Below are positions 48,406 through 56,916 of a DNA stretch of 64,000 nucleotides, one piece after another. Under the pieces are notes generated by a model that was not told where the DNA came from, searched no databases, and saw only the letters and a program-made list of their open reading frames with translations. The position numbers were made by a program, and so were the translations under genes. How positions within the stretch are numbered: the first letter of the stretch is position 1; each line of letters begins with the position of its first letter. Source of the stretch: Niveibacterium microcysteis (GTDB lineage Bacteria > Pseudomonadota > Gammaproteobacteria > Burkholderiales > Rhodocyclaceae); assembly GCF_017161445.1 (NCBI RefSeq), contig NZ_CP071060.1:3658001-3722000 (forward strand), read 5' to 3'.

Positions 48406-50460
48406 ATGAACAATCCCCTGCTCGACTTCTCCGGCGCGCCGCGCTTCGACATTGTCACCCCGGAACACGTCTCGCCGGCAATTTCCAGCTTGCTCGATGA
48501 AGGCCGCGCCTTGGTCGAGACGCTGACCAGCCAGCCTGGGGAACCGACCTGGGAGAACTTTGTTCAGCCGCTGTCGGACATGACCGACCGCCTCGGTCGC
48601 GCCTGGGGAGTCGTACGCCATTTGCATTCGGTGCTCGATCTGCCGCCGTGGCGCGAAGCCTACAACGCGATGCTGCCGGAGGTAACCCGTTTCTTTGCCG
48701 AGCTCGGTCAAAGCGCGGCGCTGTTCGCCGGCTACAAAGCCCTCGCAGCACGCCCGGACTTTGCCGCATGGCCGCGCGCACGCCGCAAGGTGATCGAGGA
48801 TGCTGTGCGCGACTTCCGCCTTTCTGGCGCAGAGTTGCCGGAGGCCGATAAGCCGCGCTTTCAGGCGATCCAGGAAGAGCTGGCTGGCCTGTCCGCCAAA
48901 TTCTCCGAGAACCTGCTGGACGCCACCAACGCATGGCATGAAGACTTCGCAAACCCGGAGGCACTTGCCGGCCTGCCGGCCGACACCATCGCGAATGCCA
49001 AGGCTGTAGCGGAGAAGGCTGGCGTTGCCGGCTATCGGCTCACGCTGCAAGGCCCTTGCGTGATGGCCGTGCTGCGCCAGGCCGACGACCGCGGGCTGCG
49101 CGAACGGGTGTGGCGTGCGAACGCCACACGCGCATCCGAGTTCTCGGCCGAGATCGGCCACCCCGAGTGGGACAACGGCCCGCTGATCGCCCGCATCCTG
49201 ACGCTGCGCGAGGAGGCCGCGCGCCTGCTCGGTTACCCGAACCACGCCAGCGTATCGCTGGTGCCGAAGATGGCGGGTTCGCCCGGCGAGGTGATCGAAT
49301 TCCTGCTTGACCTTGCGCGCCGTGCGCGGCCATCCGCAGAGCGCGACTTGGCAGAGCTGCGCGAATTCGCCGCCGGAACGCTGGGTATCGCCGACCTTCA
49401 GCCCTGGGATATGGGTTACGCCGCCGAGAAACTGCGGCAAGCGCGTTACGACTTCTCGGAAGAAGCGCTGCGGCAGTACTTCCCCGAGCACAAGGTACTC
49501 GACGGCCTGTTTGGGGTTGTGGGACGCCTTTACGACGTGACGATTCGGCCGGATACGGCGCCCGTGTGGCACCCGGACGTCCGCTACTTCACGCTAACCC
49601 GCGACGGCAAGGACATCGGCCACTTCTACCTCGACCCGTATGCGCGCGACACCAAGCGCGGCGGTGCGTGGATGGACGAAGCGCGTTCGCTGCGCGAGAC
49701 CGCTGCCGGCCGCGAAACGCCAATCGCCTACCTCGTCTGCAACGCGTCGCCCCCAGCCGATGGCCGCCCAGCGCTGTACAGCTTTGACCAGGTCATCACG
49801 CTGTTCCATGAAGCCGGCCATGGCCTGCACCACCTGCTGACGCGGGTGGCAGAGCCTGGCGTTTCCGGCATCAACGGCGTCGAATGGGATGCGGTGGAGC
49901 TGCCGAGCCAGTTCATGGAGAACTTCTGCTGGGAATGGGAAGTGCTGCGCAATATGACCGCGCATGCCGAAACCGGCGCCCCGCTACCGCGCGAGTTGTT
50001 CGATCGCGTGCTCGCGGCAAAGAACTTCCACGCAGGCCTCGGCATGCTGCGGCAAGTGGAGTTCGCGCTGTTCGACATGCGCCTGCACAGCGAATTCAAC
50101 CCCGCTGCGGACGACGTGATGGCGCTGTTGCGCCAGGTGCGTGACGAAGTTGCGGTGATTCATCCGCCCGCCTGGCAGCGCTTCCCGAATGCGTTCAGCC
50201 ACATTTTTGCCGGCGGCTACTCGGCGGGCTACTTCAGCTACCACTGGGCGGAGGTGCTGTCGGCCGACGCCTACTCTGCCTTCGAAGAAGCGGCCGAGAA
50301 GACGGGTAGCGTGCTCGACCGCGCAACCGGCGAGCGCTTCATGCAGGAGGTACTCGGCGTCGGCGGCTCGCGGCCGGCGCTGGAATCCTTCACTGCTTTC
50401 CGCGGTCGCCCACCGAAGCCTGATGCATTGCTGCGCCATCACGGTATGATTACGGCATGA
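48406..50460 (+). CDS. prlC: Oligopeptidase A (M3 metallopeptidase)
   Basis: It degrades cytoplasmic oligopeptides, including cleaved signal peptides. The 684-aa protein has the M3 zinc motif HEAGHGLHHLLTRV with His near residue 468, a downstream Glu ligand in WDAVELPSQFMENFCWEWEV and the substrate-binding IFAGGYSAGYFSYHWAEVLS. Length is as in E. coli OpdA. ATG 48406 at a plausible site. Its stop overlaps the next gene by four bases, so they are coupled. Confidence 0.97.
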   Translation: MNNPLLDFSGAPRFDIVTPEHVSPAISSLLDEGRALVETLTSQPGEPTWENFVQPLSDMTDRLGRAWGVVRHLHSVLDLPPWREAYNAMLPEVTRFFAELGQSAALFAGYKALAARPDFAAWPRARRKVIEDAVRDFRLSGAELPEADKPRFQAIQEELAGLSAKFSENLLDATNAWHEDFANPEALAGLPADTIANAKAVAEKAGVAGYRLTLQGPCVMAVLRQADDRGLRERVWRANATRASEFSAEIGHPEWDNGPLIARILTLREEAARLLGYPNHASVSLVPKMAGSPGEVIEFLLDLARRARPSAERDLAELREFAAGTLGIADLQPWDMGYAAEKLRQARYDFSEEALRQYFPEHKVLDGLFGVVGRLYDVTIRPDTAPVWHPDVRYFTLTRDGKDIGHFYLDPYARDTKRGGAWMDEARSLRETAAGRETPIAYLVCNASPPADGRPALYSFDQVITLFHEAGHGLHHLLTRVAEPGVSGINGVEWDAVELPSQFMENFCWEWEVLRNMTAHAETGAPLPRELFDRVLAAKNFHAGLGMLRQVEFALFDMRLHSEFNPAADDVMALLRQVRDEVAVIHPPAWQRFPNAFSHIFAGGYSAGYFSYHWAEVLSADAYSAFEEAAEKTGSVLDRATGERFMQEVLGVGGSRPALESFTAFRGRPPKPDALLRHHGMITA

Positions 50461-50954
50461 ACACCAAAATCGCTTACTCCGCCATATTTGCGATTGGGCT
50501 CCTTGGCGCGGCGCCCGCCTCCCACGCCGAGAGCATCATCCGCTGGGTCGATTCGGCCGGCCGGGTGCACTACTCGGACATGCCACCACCGCCCGACGCG
50601 AAGCGGGTGGAGGAGCGCATGCTCAAGGGCAGCGCGATCCAAATGGACAAGCTTCCTTACGCAACGCGCCAGGCTGCGTCGCGTTATCCCGTGACCCTCT
50701 ACACAACAGCAGATCGGTGCGATGGGTGTGATCCTGCGCGTAAATACTTGCAAGGCAGAGGAATTCCCTACTCGGAAGTCAAACTTACAAACTCCGAAGA
50801 GGCTGCGTCCGCAGCAAAGCTGCTCGGCAAGAGCAAACCGGAGGAGATCGGTGTGCCGGCCCTGCTAGTCGGCGGGAAAGCAATCCATGGTTTTCTTGAG
50901 ACGGAATGGTCATCAGAATTGAGCGGCGCGGGCTACCCCGCCAAAACACGTTGA
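50457..50954 (+). CDS. Secreted DUF4124-glutaredoxin fusion protein
   Basis: The 165-aa product has a Sec signal peptide (1-24, cut after ASHA), a DUF4124 domain (25-60, IIRWVDSAGRVHYSDMPPPP) and a glutaredoxin-like thioredoxin fold (about 77-160): VTLYTTADRCDGCDPARKYL with CDGC at 88-91, a cis-Pro in IGVPALLVGGKAIHGFLE. The periplasmic site suggests a thiol oxidoreductase or thiol carrier; target unknown. DUF4124-glutaredoxin architecture occurs in betaproteobacteria. It overlaps prlC (ATGA) and is followed by a terminator. Confidence 0.88.
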   Translation: MNTKIAYSAIFAIGLLGAAPASHAESIIRWVDSAGRVHYSDMPPPPDAKRVEERMLKGSAIQMDKLPYATRQAASRYPVTLYTTADRCDGCDPARKYLQGRGIPYSEVKLTNSEEAASAAKLLGKSKPEEIGVPALLVGGKAIHGFLETEWSSELSGAGYPAKTR

Positions 50955-50973
50955 GCTATCTGCTCTGCAAATG

Positions 50974-51005
50974 AAGACCCGCCGGTAGAATCGACGGGTC
51001 TTTTT
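50974..51005 (+). terminator. Terminator after the glutaredoxin gene
   Basis: AAGACCCG and CGGGTCTT form an 8-bp stem with a 13-base loop, and the stem is followed by TTTTT. The stop codon is about 20 bases upstream. The 3' end lies only 15 bases before xthA. Confidence 0.85.
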
Positions 51006-51020
51006 CTTTTGGGGTCTGCC

Positions 51021-51782
51021 TTGAAGCTTGCCACCTGGAACGTCAATTCGCTCAAGGTCCGCCTGCCGCATCTGCTGGACTGGCTCGCGCGCGAGCAACC
51101 CGATATCGTGTGCCTGCAGGAGCTCAAATGCGAGGATGCTTCGGTGCCGCGCGCCGACATCGAAGCCGCGGGTTACCGGCTGGAAACCCACGGGCAGAAG
51201 ACCTACAACGGCGTCGCGATCCTGTCGCGTGCGCCCATCGATGCCGTGCAACGCAACATCCCGGGCTTCGCGGATCCGCAAGCGCGGGTGATCGCAGCGA
51301 CCATCGGGGATGTTCGCGTCGTGGGCGCCTACTTCCCGAACGGCCAGGCCGTGGGCTCGGAGAAGTTCGCCTATAAGCTCGAATGGCTCACCGCGCTGAC
51401 CGAATGGCTGCGCGGCGAAATCGCGGCGCATCCGAAACTGGTGCTGACCGGCGATTTCAACATCGCCCCGGAAAATCGCGACGCACACCCCGACTGGAAG
51501 GAAGAAATCCATGTTTCGGCTCCAGAGCGCGAGGCATTTGCAGCGCTTACCGGGCTCGGTCTCGTCGATGCATTCCGAAACTTCGACCAGCCGGAGAAGA
51601 GCTTTTCGTGGTGGGACTACCGGATGAACGCCTTCCGCCGTAACTTTGGCTTGCGCATCGACCATATCCTCGTCAGCGCGCCGCTGGCAGCGACGCTGGA
51701 GCAATGCTCTGTCGACAAGAGCACCCGCGTGCTTGAGCGGCCGAGCGATCATGCGCCGGTAATCGCCGTCTTCGGCTCATGA
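51021..51782 (+). CDS. xthA: Exodeoxyribonuclease III
   Basis: It is an AP endonuclease and 3'-5' exonuclease of base excision repair. The 253-aa EEP-family protein begins with KLATWNVNSLKVRLPHLLDW and has IVCLQELKCEDASVP (Glu), TYNGVAILSR, VLTGDFNIAPENRDAHPD (Asp-Asn) and RIDHILVSAPL, RPSDHAPVIAVF. The start is assigned to TTG at 51021 with GGGG six bases upstream; a TTG four codons earlier falls in the terminator T-run. Its stop overlaps the Crp/Fnr gene by four bases. Confidence 0.95.
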   Translation: MKLATWNVNSLKVRLPHLLDWLAREQPDIVCLQELKCEDASVPRADIEAAGYRLETHGQKTYNGVAILSRAPIDAVQRNIPGFADPQARVIAATIGDVRVVGAYFPNGQAVGSEKFAYKLEWLTALTEWLRGEIAAHPKLVLTGDFNIAPENRDAHPDWKEEIHVSAPEREAFAALTGLGLVDAFRNFDQPEKSFSWWDYRMNAFRRNFGLRIDHILVSAPLAATLEQCSVDKSTRVLERPSDHAPVIAVFGS

Positions 51783-52432
51783 ACGACCCGCTCGACGGTT
51801 ACACCGCACTCGCAGCGCTTTCGCCGGCGGCGCGGGAACGCGTACTGACAAACAGCCAGCAGATCCAGGTGCCGGCCGGCGCCCAGGTGTTCGACGAGCA
51901 TCAACGCTGCGGCGGGTTTCCCTTCGTGCTGGAGGGCGCCATCCGCGTGATCAAACGCTCGGCACAGGGGCGCGAGCTTCCGCTCTATCGCGTACTGCCG
52001 GGTGAGACCTGCATCGTTTCAACCAGCTGCCTGCTCGGGCATGCGGACTACAACGCCAGCGGCATTGCCGAACGCGACAGCACCCTACTGCTTTTGCCGC
52101 CGAATGAATTCGAGGCACTGATGGCGGAGCCCGCCTTCCGCGACTTCATTTTCCGGCTGATCTCCGAACGCATGGCCGATCTGATGCAACTGGTCGAGGA
52201 GGTGGCATTCCGCCGCCTGGATGCCCGCCTCGCCAGCCATCTGTTGGGCCGTGGCCGCCTGCTTCACGTCACGCATCAGCAGCTGGCGGACGAATTGGGC
52301 AGCGTGCGTGAGATGGTGAGCCGTCTGCTCAAGGGATTCGCCGACCAAGGCCTGGTGCGCCTCGGGCGCGAGCAGATCGAGGTTGTCGACCCGGCTGGCC
52401 TGCGCCGCCTTGCCGCGCCGGAGGCTATGTAA
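51779..52432 (+). CDS. Crp/Fnr family transcriptional regulator
   Basis: The 217-aa regulator has a cyclic-nucleotide-binding-like N-terminal domain (about 15-120) and a C-terminal HTH (THQQLADELGSVREMVSRLL at 165-184, with Arg-Glu and Ser-Arg in the recognition helix). It lacks the four-Cys Fe-S motif of FNR; Cys at 44, 78 and 84 may be redox-active or incidental. It does not carry the CRP cAMP motif RAATV. The 20-bp palindrome overlapping its stop codon is a likely self-bound operator for the downstream DUF2892 gene. Confidence 0.93.
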   Translation: MNDPLDGYTALAALSPAARERVLTNSQQIQVPAGAQVFDEHQRCGGFPFVLEGAIRVIKRSAQGRELPLYRVLPGETCIVSTSCLLGHADYNASGIAERDSTLLLLPPNEFEALMAEPAFRDFIFRLISERMADLMQLVEEVAFRRLDARLASHLLGRGRLLHVTHQQLADELGSVREMVSRLLKGFADQGLVRLGREQIEVVDPAGLRRLAAPEAM

Positions 52433-52445
52433 CCGCGGTTACATA
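52426..52445. promoter_or_regulatory. Perfect 20-bp palindrome, Crp/Fnr-type operator
   Basis: TATGTAACCGCGGTTACATA is a perfect inverted repeat; the core TGTAA-N6-TTACA has the geometry of Crp/Fnr-family sites. It overlaps the regulator's TAA stop and is centred about 68 bases before the DUF2892 ATG. A TCAAAT at 52466-52471 would place the site at about -41.5 for a start near 52477, the class II activator position. Confidence 0.75.
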
Positions 52446-52502
52446 CATCGCCCCCCTCGCTGCGCTCAAATGGCCCCACATAAACCGGCAAAGGAGCACG
52501 AC

Positions 52503-52697
52503 ATGAAGGCAAATGTGGGCGGGATCGACAAAGTGGTTCGCATCGGCGGCGGTGCCGTACTGGTAGGGCTGGCGGCCGCCGGCATCGTTGGCGCCTGGGG
52601 CTGGATCGGCATTGTTCCACTTGCAACCGGCCTGTTCGGAGTTTGCCCGGCCTACGGGCTACTGGGCATCAATACCTGCCCGATGAAGAAGACCTGA
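52503..52697 (+). CDS. DUF2892 small inner-membrane protein
   Basis: The 64-aa protein has the DUF2892 (YgaP C-terminal type) pattern: MKANVGGIDKVVRIGGGAVL, two hydrophobic helices (GGAVLVGLAAAGIVGAW and WIGIVPLATGLFGVCPAYGL), and the closing LLGINTCPMKK motif with two Cys, near residues 48 and 59. In YgaP-type proteins this module anchors a rhodanese; here it stands alone. AAAGGAG seven bases before the ATG supports the start. It is probably controlled by the upstream Crp/Fnr gene. Confidence 0.88.
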   Translation: MKANVGGIDKVVRIGGGAVLVGLAAAGIVGAWGWIGIVPLATGLFGVCPAYGLLGINTCPMKKT

Positions 52698-52720
52698 GCC
52701 AGATCCAACAACGCCGCAAG

Positions 52721-52748
52721 CGCCGACTGGCCATCACGCCGGTCGGCG
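52721..52748 (+). other. Strong hairpin after the DUF2892 gene
   Basis: An 11-bp stem (CGCCGACTGGC with GCCGGTCGGCG, one G-T pair) with a 6-base loop, 23 bases after the stop. No T-run follows; it may be a Rho-type or mRNA-stabilising 3' structure. Confidence 0.5.
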
Positions 52749-52814
52749 CGTCCGCATTCAAGTCCGGCCGGGGGACGCCGATATTCATGGAATACAGTCC
52801 GCCGGAGTCCGACC

Positions 52815-53642
52815 GTGAGCGCCATCGCACAACTCTTTGAACGCATTCCTGACCTGCCCGCCATGCCCAAGGTCATGCAGGATCTGGTGCGTACGATGGA
52901 GGACGACAGCGCGGATCTGAGCGATCTGGCTGACTCCGTCAAACACGATCCAACCCTCTCCGCCCGCGTGTTGCGCATGGCCAATTCGGCCTACTACGGC
53001 GCCACCCGAAAAATCGGCGCGATTGAAGACGCGGTGACCCGCATCGGCCTCAACGCGTTGCGCACGCTGGTGATTGCCTCCGGCATGACCAACACCTTCA
53101 AGGCGGTGCCGGGCGTCAAGCTGCAGCCGTTCTGGCGCCATGCGCTGCTGAGCGCGGCGCTCGCCCGCGCGATCGCGCGCCGCGCGCGAATCGACGTCGA
53201 GTTTTCGTACACCGCAGCGCTGATGCACCGCATTGGCGACCTGCTGCTGCACCTCGCCCACCCGGCAGAGGCGCAGGCGCTTGCCGCGGAAATGGCCGAC
53301 TCAAGCCCGGCCGAGCGCTGCGAGGCGGAACGCGAACGCTTCGGTGCGGACCACTGCGCCGCGGGAGCGGAACTCGCACGCCTGTGGCAGTTCCCGGTCG
53401 CGATCCAGAATGCACTGGGCGCCTATGCCTACCCGGTTTCCAAGCAAGCAAGCCCGTTCGCCATTGTCGTTGCGGTATCGAGCGCCTGCGCGCAAGGTCT
53501 GATGGAGGGCATGTCCGGCGACGCAATCGCCGAGGCGGTGCCCGCAGAATGGCTGGAGAAACTCGCGCTCGACACTGAACAGCTGAGCACGATCCTCGAC
53601 GACGGCCCGGCGATGCTTGCCGAGGCTCAGTCCTTCATCTGA
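52815..53642 (+). CDS. HDOD domain protein, 275 aa
   Basis: Third HDOD protein in the window. It opens with LPAMPKVMQDLVRTMEDDSA, DLADSVKHDPTLSARVLRMA and NSAYYGATRKIGAIEDAVTR, VTRIGLNALRTLVIASGMTN, and the residue equivalent to HDIG is HRIG (ALMHRIGDLLLHLAH), so catalysis is not expected. The start is GTG 52815 with GGAG eight bases upstream. It converges on the DUF3025 gene with seven bases between stops and no visible terminator. Confidence 0.88.
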   Translation: MSAIAQLFERIPDLPAMPKVMQDLVRTMEDDSADLSDLADSVKHDPTLSARVLRMANSAYYGATRKIGAIEDAVTRIGLNALRTLVIASGMTNTFKAVPGVKLQPFWRHALLSAALARAIARRARIDVEFSYTAALMHRIGDLLLHLAHPAEAQALAAEMADSSPAERCEAERERFGADHCAAGAELARLWQFPVAIQNALGAYAYPVSKQASPFAIVVAVSSACAQGLMEGMSGDAIAEAVPAEWLEKLALDTEQLSTILDDGPAMLAEAQSFI

Positions 53643-53649
53643 CGGCCCG

Positions 53650-54456
53650 TCAGGCAGGCGCCACGGCCGCGCGCAGCGGCCGGAACTGGCGCGTATCCGC
53701 GTAGTAATCGGCGTGCGCATTCTCGGCGGCCACGCCAGGAATGCCCAGCAGCGGTATCGCCTGCAAACGCACGCCGCCACCAATGCCGCCCTCGTCGGCA
53801 ATCTGCGCCGACAGCCACTGATCGAGCGCTTGGCAGCGCTGCGCTACTGGACGCTCGAACCAGTCATGCGGCACGCGCTGCAGCAACGCCTTTCCGCACA
53901 GGCCGACAAACGGCGATCGCATTTGGTCGAGCGTCGCATGCCCGAACACCGTGACCTCGATCGCACGCCCCCAGGCGTTGCGGGCATCGAAGAAGAGCTC
54001 GCGCCATTCATGGCCGCGCAGCGCCGCCAGCAAGGTCGGATCAGAGGACGAGACGACCACCCCGCATTCATCAAATTGCGTCAGCGCATCGCGTCGCCGC
54101 CCACGCGGCGCGTGAGGTCCACGCTGCTGCAGTGCCGCGATGTGCGCCGCATTCAGCGCCGCCTTTGCCTGCGGAAAGCGGCGCCACACCAACGCATTGA
54201 AGTAGTCATGCCAATCGTACTCGCGAGTCGGCACACCACCGCTCACGGCGATGCCCGCCTCGTAGCCGAGAGCAGGCGTTTCGCCGACAAGGTGGATTCG
54301 CGTACCGTCCTGCAAGCATGGGCGGGGGCCGGGCCGACCCAGCAGATCATCGAGCGCGTCGCGCGACGGCAAGCGGGAGCCACTGGCGAGCAACGCGTCG
54401 GTGTAGGGTTCGAACAGTGGCCGCCCGGCAAACGCGGCCGGCCCGAGGCCACTCAC
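53650..54456 (-). CDS. DUF3025 protein
   Basis: The 268-aa cytoplasmic protein matches the DUF3025 layout: YDWHDYFNALVWRRFPQAKA, RRRDALTQFDECGVVVSSSD, EWRELFFDARNAWGRAIEVT and FGHATLDQMRSPFVGLCGKA. Function unknown. Start is GTG 54456, overlapping the lipoprotein stop (GTGA), so translation is coupled. It converges on the HDOD gene. Confidence 0.87.
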   Translation of the reverse strand: MSGLGPAAFAGRPLFEPYTDALLASGSRLPSRDALDDLLGRPGPRPCLQDGTRIHLVGETPALGYEAGIAVSGGVPTREYDWHDYFNALVWRRFPQAKAALNAAHIAALQQRGPHAPRGRRRDALTQFDECGVVVSSSDPTLLAALRGHEWRELFFDARNAWGRAIEVTVFGHATLDQMRSPFVGLCGKALLQRVPHDWFERPVAQRCQALDQWLSAQIADEGGIGGGVRLQAIPLLGIPGVAAENAHADYYADTRQFRPLRAAVAPA

Positions 54457-54923
54457 TGCGGAGCCGACTGCCCGTCGGCCGGCGTGCCGCTTGCGGCACG
54501 GGCGGCAGGATCCGGCACGAAACTCAACACGCCATCTTTGCGCACGAAGGCGCCGAGCAGCTGGCCCGGTGGCGCATCGCCACTGGGCTCCATCTTCGCG
54601 ACCTCACATTTTTCAGTGCCGATCGCGTACCAGTGCTTGCCCTGCACCGCCACGAACAAGCCATCGCGAATCCCGTACAGCGACATCTTCGGCCCCTCGG
54701 TATTGCCGGGCACGATCTCCCAACGGCGCTGGCACGCCGGGAACCGGGCCGCGACGAGCGCCTGCTTCACCTCGTCGCTCCAGATGTAGTTGCGCTCGCG
54801 CACCAGCGTTATCGCGTGATTGCGGCCGTCCACCTCATACGCCGCCGCGTTGTTCTCGCAACCCGTGAGCAAGAGCGGCAGGGTCGTCGCAGCGGCAATC
54901 AGCAGCAGTGGGTTAAAGCGCAT
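54453..54923 (-). CDS. Hypothetical lipoprotein, 156 aa
   Basis: The N-terminus is a type II signal: MRFNPLLLIAAATTLPLLLT then GC (lipobox LLTGC, Cys 22). The mature part is soluble and has no recognised domain (VRERNYIWSDEVKQALVAAR, SLYGIRDGLFVAVQGKHWYA), with a Pro/Ala-rich C-terminus. The residue after Cys is Glu, so the outer membrane is the default destination. It lies between pyrC (8 bases) and DUF3025 (overlap), same direction. Confidence 0.75.
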   Translation of the reverse strand: MRFNPLLLIAAATTLPLLLTGCENNAAAYEVDGRNHAITLVRERNYIWSDEVKQALVAARFPACQRRWEIVPGNTEGPKMSLYGIRDGLFVAVQGKHWYAIGTEKCEVAKMEPSGDAPPGQLLGAFVRKDGVLSFVPDPAARAASGTPADGQSAPQ

Positions 54924-54931
54924 GGCTCGGC

Positions 54932-55966
54932 TCAGAGAAGTTTCCAGGCAATCGTCTCGCCGGCGCGCAAGGGCACCAGCGGATCACCGTTGAGGTAGTC
55001 CAGTTGCGCAGGCACCGTCCACGCCTCCTTGGCCAGCGTCACCGTATCGGTATTGCGGGGCAGACCGTACCAGTCCGGCCCGTTGAAGCTGGCGAAGGCT
55101 TCCAGCTTGTCGAGCGCCCCGGCCTGGTCGAAGGCTTCGGCGTACAACTCGATGCCCGCGTTGGCGGTGTAGCACCCGGCGCAGCCGCAGGCCGCCTCCT
55201 TGGCCGACTTGGCATGCGGCGCCGAGTCAGTGCCGAGGAAGAACTTGCGTGAGCCAGAGATTGCCGCCGCAACGAGTGCCTGGCGATGCGTCTCGCGTTT
55301 GAGCACCGGAAGGCAATAGTGATGCGGCCGAATGCCACCCGCGAAGATGGCATTGCGGTTCATCAGCAGGTGGTGCGCGGTAATCGTGGCGGCGATGTTG
55401 TCGCCGGCTTCGCTCACAAATCGCGCGGCATCCGCCGTCGTAATGTGCTCGAAGACCGTGCGAAGACCCGGGAAACGCGCCGTGACCGGCGCAAATACGC
55501 GATCAATAAACACGCGCTCGCGATCGAAGACATCCACGTCAGCATGGGTCACCTCCCCGTGTACCAGCAGCGGCAGTCCAACACGCTCCATGCGCTCGAG
55601 CACCGGATAGACCTTGTCGATCGCGGTCACCCCCGCGTCCGAGTTGGTCGTGGCGCCAGCCGGATACAGCTTGACGGCATGCACGAAGCCGCTTGCCTTC
55701 GCGCGGTCGATCTCGTCTGGCGACGTGTTGTCTGTGAGGTACAACGTCATCAGCGGCTCGAACTTGAGGCCGGCCGGCAGCGCACCGAGGATACGCGCAC
55801 GGTATTCCGCAGCCAGCGCGACCGTCGTAACCGGCGGACGCAAGTTCGGCATCACGATCGCACGACCGAAACGGCGTGCCGTATCGGGCAGCACGGCCGC
55901 CAGCGCAGCGTCATCGCGCAGGTGCAGGTGCCAGTCGTCGGGTCGGGTGATGGTGATCGTTTGCAT
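54932..55966 (-). CDS. pyrC: Dihydroorotase, class II
   Basis: It cyclises carbamoyl-aspartate in pyrimidine synthesis. The 344-aa zinc enzyme shows the metal pair in [14 protein letters not shown], the carbamylated Lys in [20 protein letters not shown], zinc His in [19 protein letters not shown] and [15 protein letters not shown], and catalytic Asp in [20 protein letters not shown]. This is the single-domain, E. coli-like form. ATG 55966. It is the first of a pyrC-lipoprotein-DUF3025 unit. Confidence 0.97.
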   Translation of the reverse strand: MQTITITRPDDWHLHLRDDAALAAVLPDTARRFGRAIVMPNLRPPVTTVALAAEYRARILGALPAGLKFEPLMTLYLTDNTSPDEIDRAKASGFVHAVKLYPAGATTNSDAGVTAIDKVYPVLERMERVGLPLLVHGEVTHADVDVFDRERVFIDRVFAPVTARFPGLRTVFEHITTADAARFVSEAGDNIAATITAHHLLMNRNAIFAGGIRPHHYCLPVLKRETHRQALVAAAISGSRKFFLGTDSAPHAKSAKEAACGCAGCYTANAGIELYAEAFDQAGALDKLEAFASFNGPDWYGLPRNTDTVTLAKEAWTVPAQLDYLNGDPLVPLRAGETIAWKLL

Positions 55967-56025
55967 GCTTGAATCCGGAAAACGGTGAATGCGTCAGTTT
56001 ACCAGCCGGGCTTGCCGCTCCGGCG

Positions 56026-56916
56026 TCAGCCGGCGTCCTTGAGCGCGAGCGCGCGCTCGTAAAGCGCGTTCTTGTTGGCGCCGGTCAGCTGGGCTGCAAG
56101 CTTTGCGGCCGTCTTCAACGGCAGTTCGTCGAGCAGCAGGCGCAGCGTCCGTTCGGTCTCGGGCGACAGTCCCTCGGCCACAATCGGCGGCGCCACGATC
56201 AGCACGAACTCGCCCCGACTGCGGTCGGAATCCGCCGCAAACCAGTCAGCGGCCTCCGCCAGGGGCATGCGCGCGATCTGCTCATGCAGCTTGGTCAGCT
56301 CGCGCGCCACCACCAACTCGCGTTGCCCGCCAAACACGGCGGCGAGGTCGGCGACGCACTCCACGACCCGATGCGGCGCTTCGTAAAACACCAGCGCGGC
56401 TGGCGTGCTGGCGAGGGCTTCGAGCTCCGCGCGGCGTGCTGTCGCCTTGGGTGGCAGGAAACCGACGAACAGGAAGCGCCCTTCGACCAAGCCGGACGCC
56501 GACAGCGCGGTGGTGACTGCACTTGGCCCCGGAACCGGCACAACCGGGAAACCGGCTGCCTGAACCCGCGCCACGACGCGCGCGCCGGGGTCGGAAACGG
56601 CCGGGGTGCCCGCGTCCGTCACCAGCGCGATGTGCTGCCCCTGCTCAAGCAGGCCGACGAGCCCATCGGCCGCCGCCTGCTCGTTGTGTTGATGCACCGC
56701 GAGCAGGCGCGTGCGAATACCGAAGTGATCGAGTAAGCGGCGGGTGTGACGAGTGTCCTCTGCCGCGATGGCGTCCACCTTGCCAAGCACAGCCAGCGCA
56801 CGCATCGTTATGTCATATAGATTTCCGAGCGGGGTCGCGACGATGTAGAGCGCCGGCTTCGCAAGCAAAACGCGGTTGGCAGGAGGTAGAGCGTGCGACT
56901 GATCCGACGAATCCAT
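56026..56916 (-). CDS. rsmI: 16S rRNA (cytidine(1402)-2'-O)-methyltransferase
   Basis: It methylates the 2'-O of C1402 in 16S rRNA, the partner of RsmH, also encoded here. The 296-aa tetrapyrrole-methylase-fold protein has ALYIVATPLGNLYDITMRAL, AEDTRHTRRLLDHFGI, ALVTDAGTPAVSDPGARVVA, VVPVPGPSAVTTALSASGLV and FYEAPHRVVECVADLA. The start at ATG 56916 lies 24 bases inside the divergent yraN gene; a weak GAGAAG supports it, and the family allows a short N-terminal extension. Confidence 0.95.
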   Translation of the reverse strand: MDSSDQSHALPPANRVLLAKPALYIVATPLGNLYDITMRALAVLGKVDAIAAEDTRHTRRLLDHFGIRTRLLAVHQHNEQAAADGLVGLLEQGQHIALVTDAGTPAVSDPGARVVARVQAAGFPVVPVPGPSAVTTALSASGLVEGRFLFVGFLPPKATARRAELEALASTPAALVFYEAPHRVVECVADLAAVFGGQRELVVARELTKLHEQIARMPLAEAADWFAADSDRSRGEFVLIVAPPIVAEGLSPETERTLRLLLDELPLKTAAKLAAQLTGANKNALYERALALKDAG

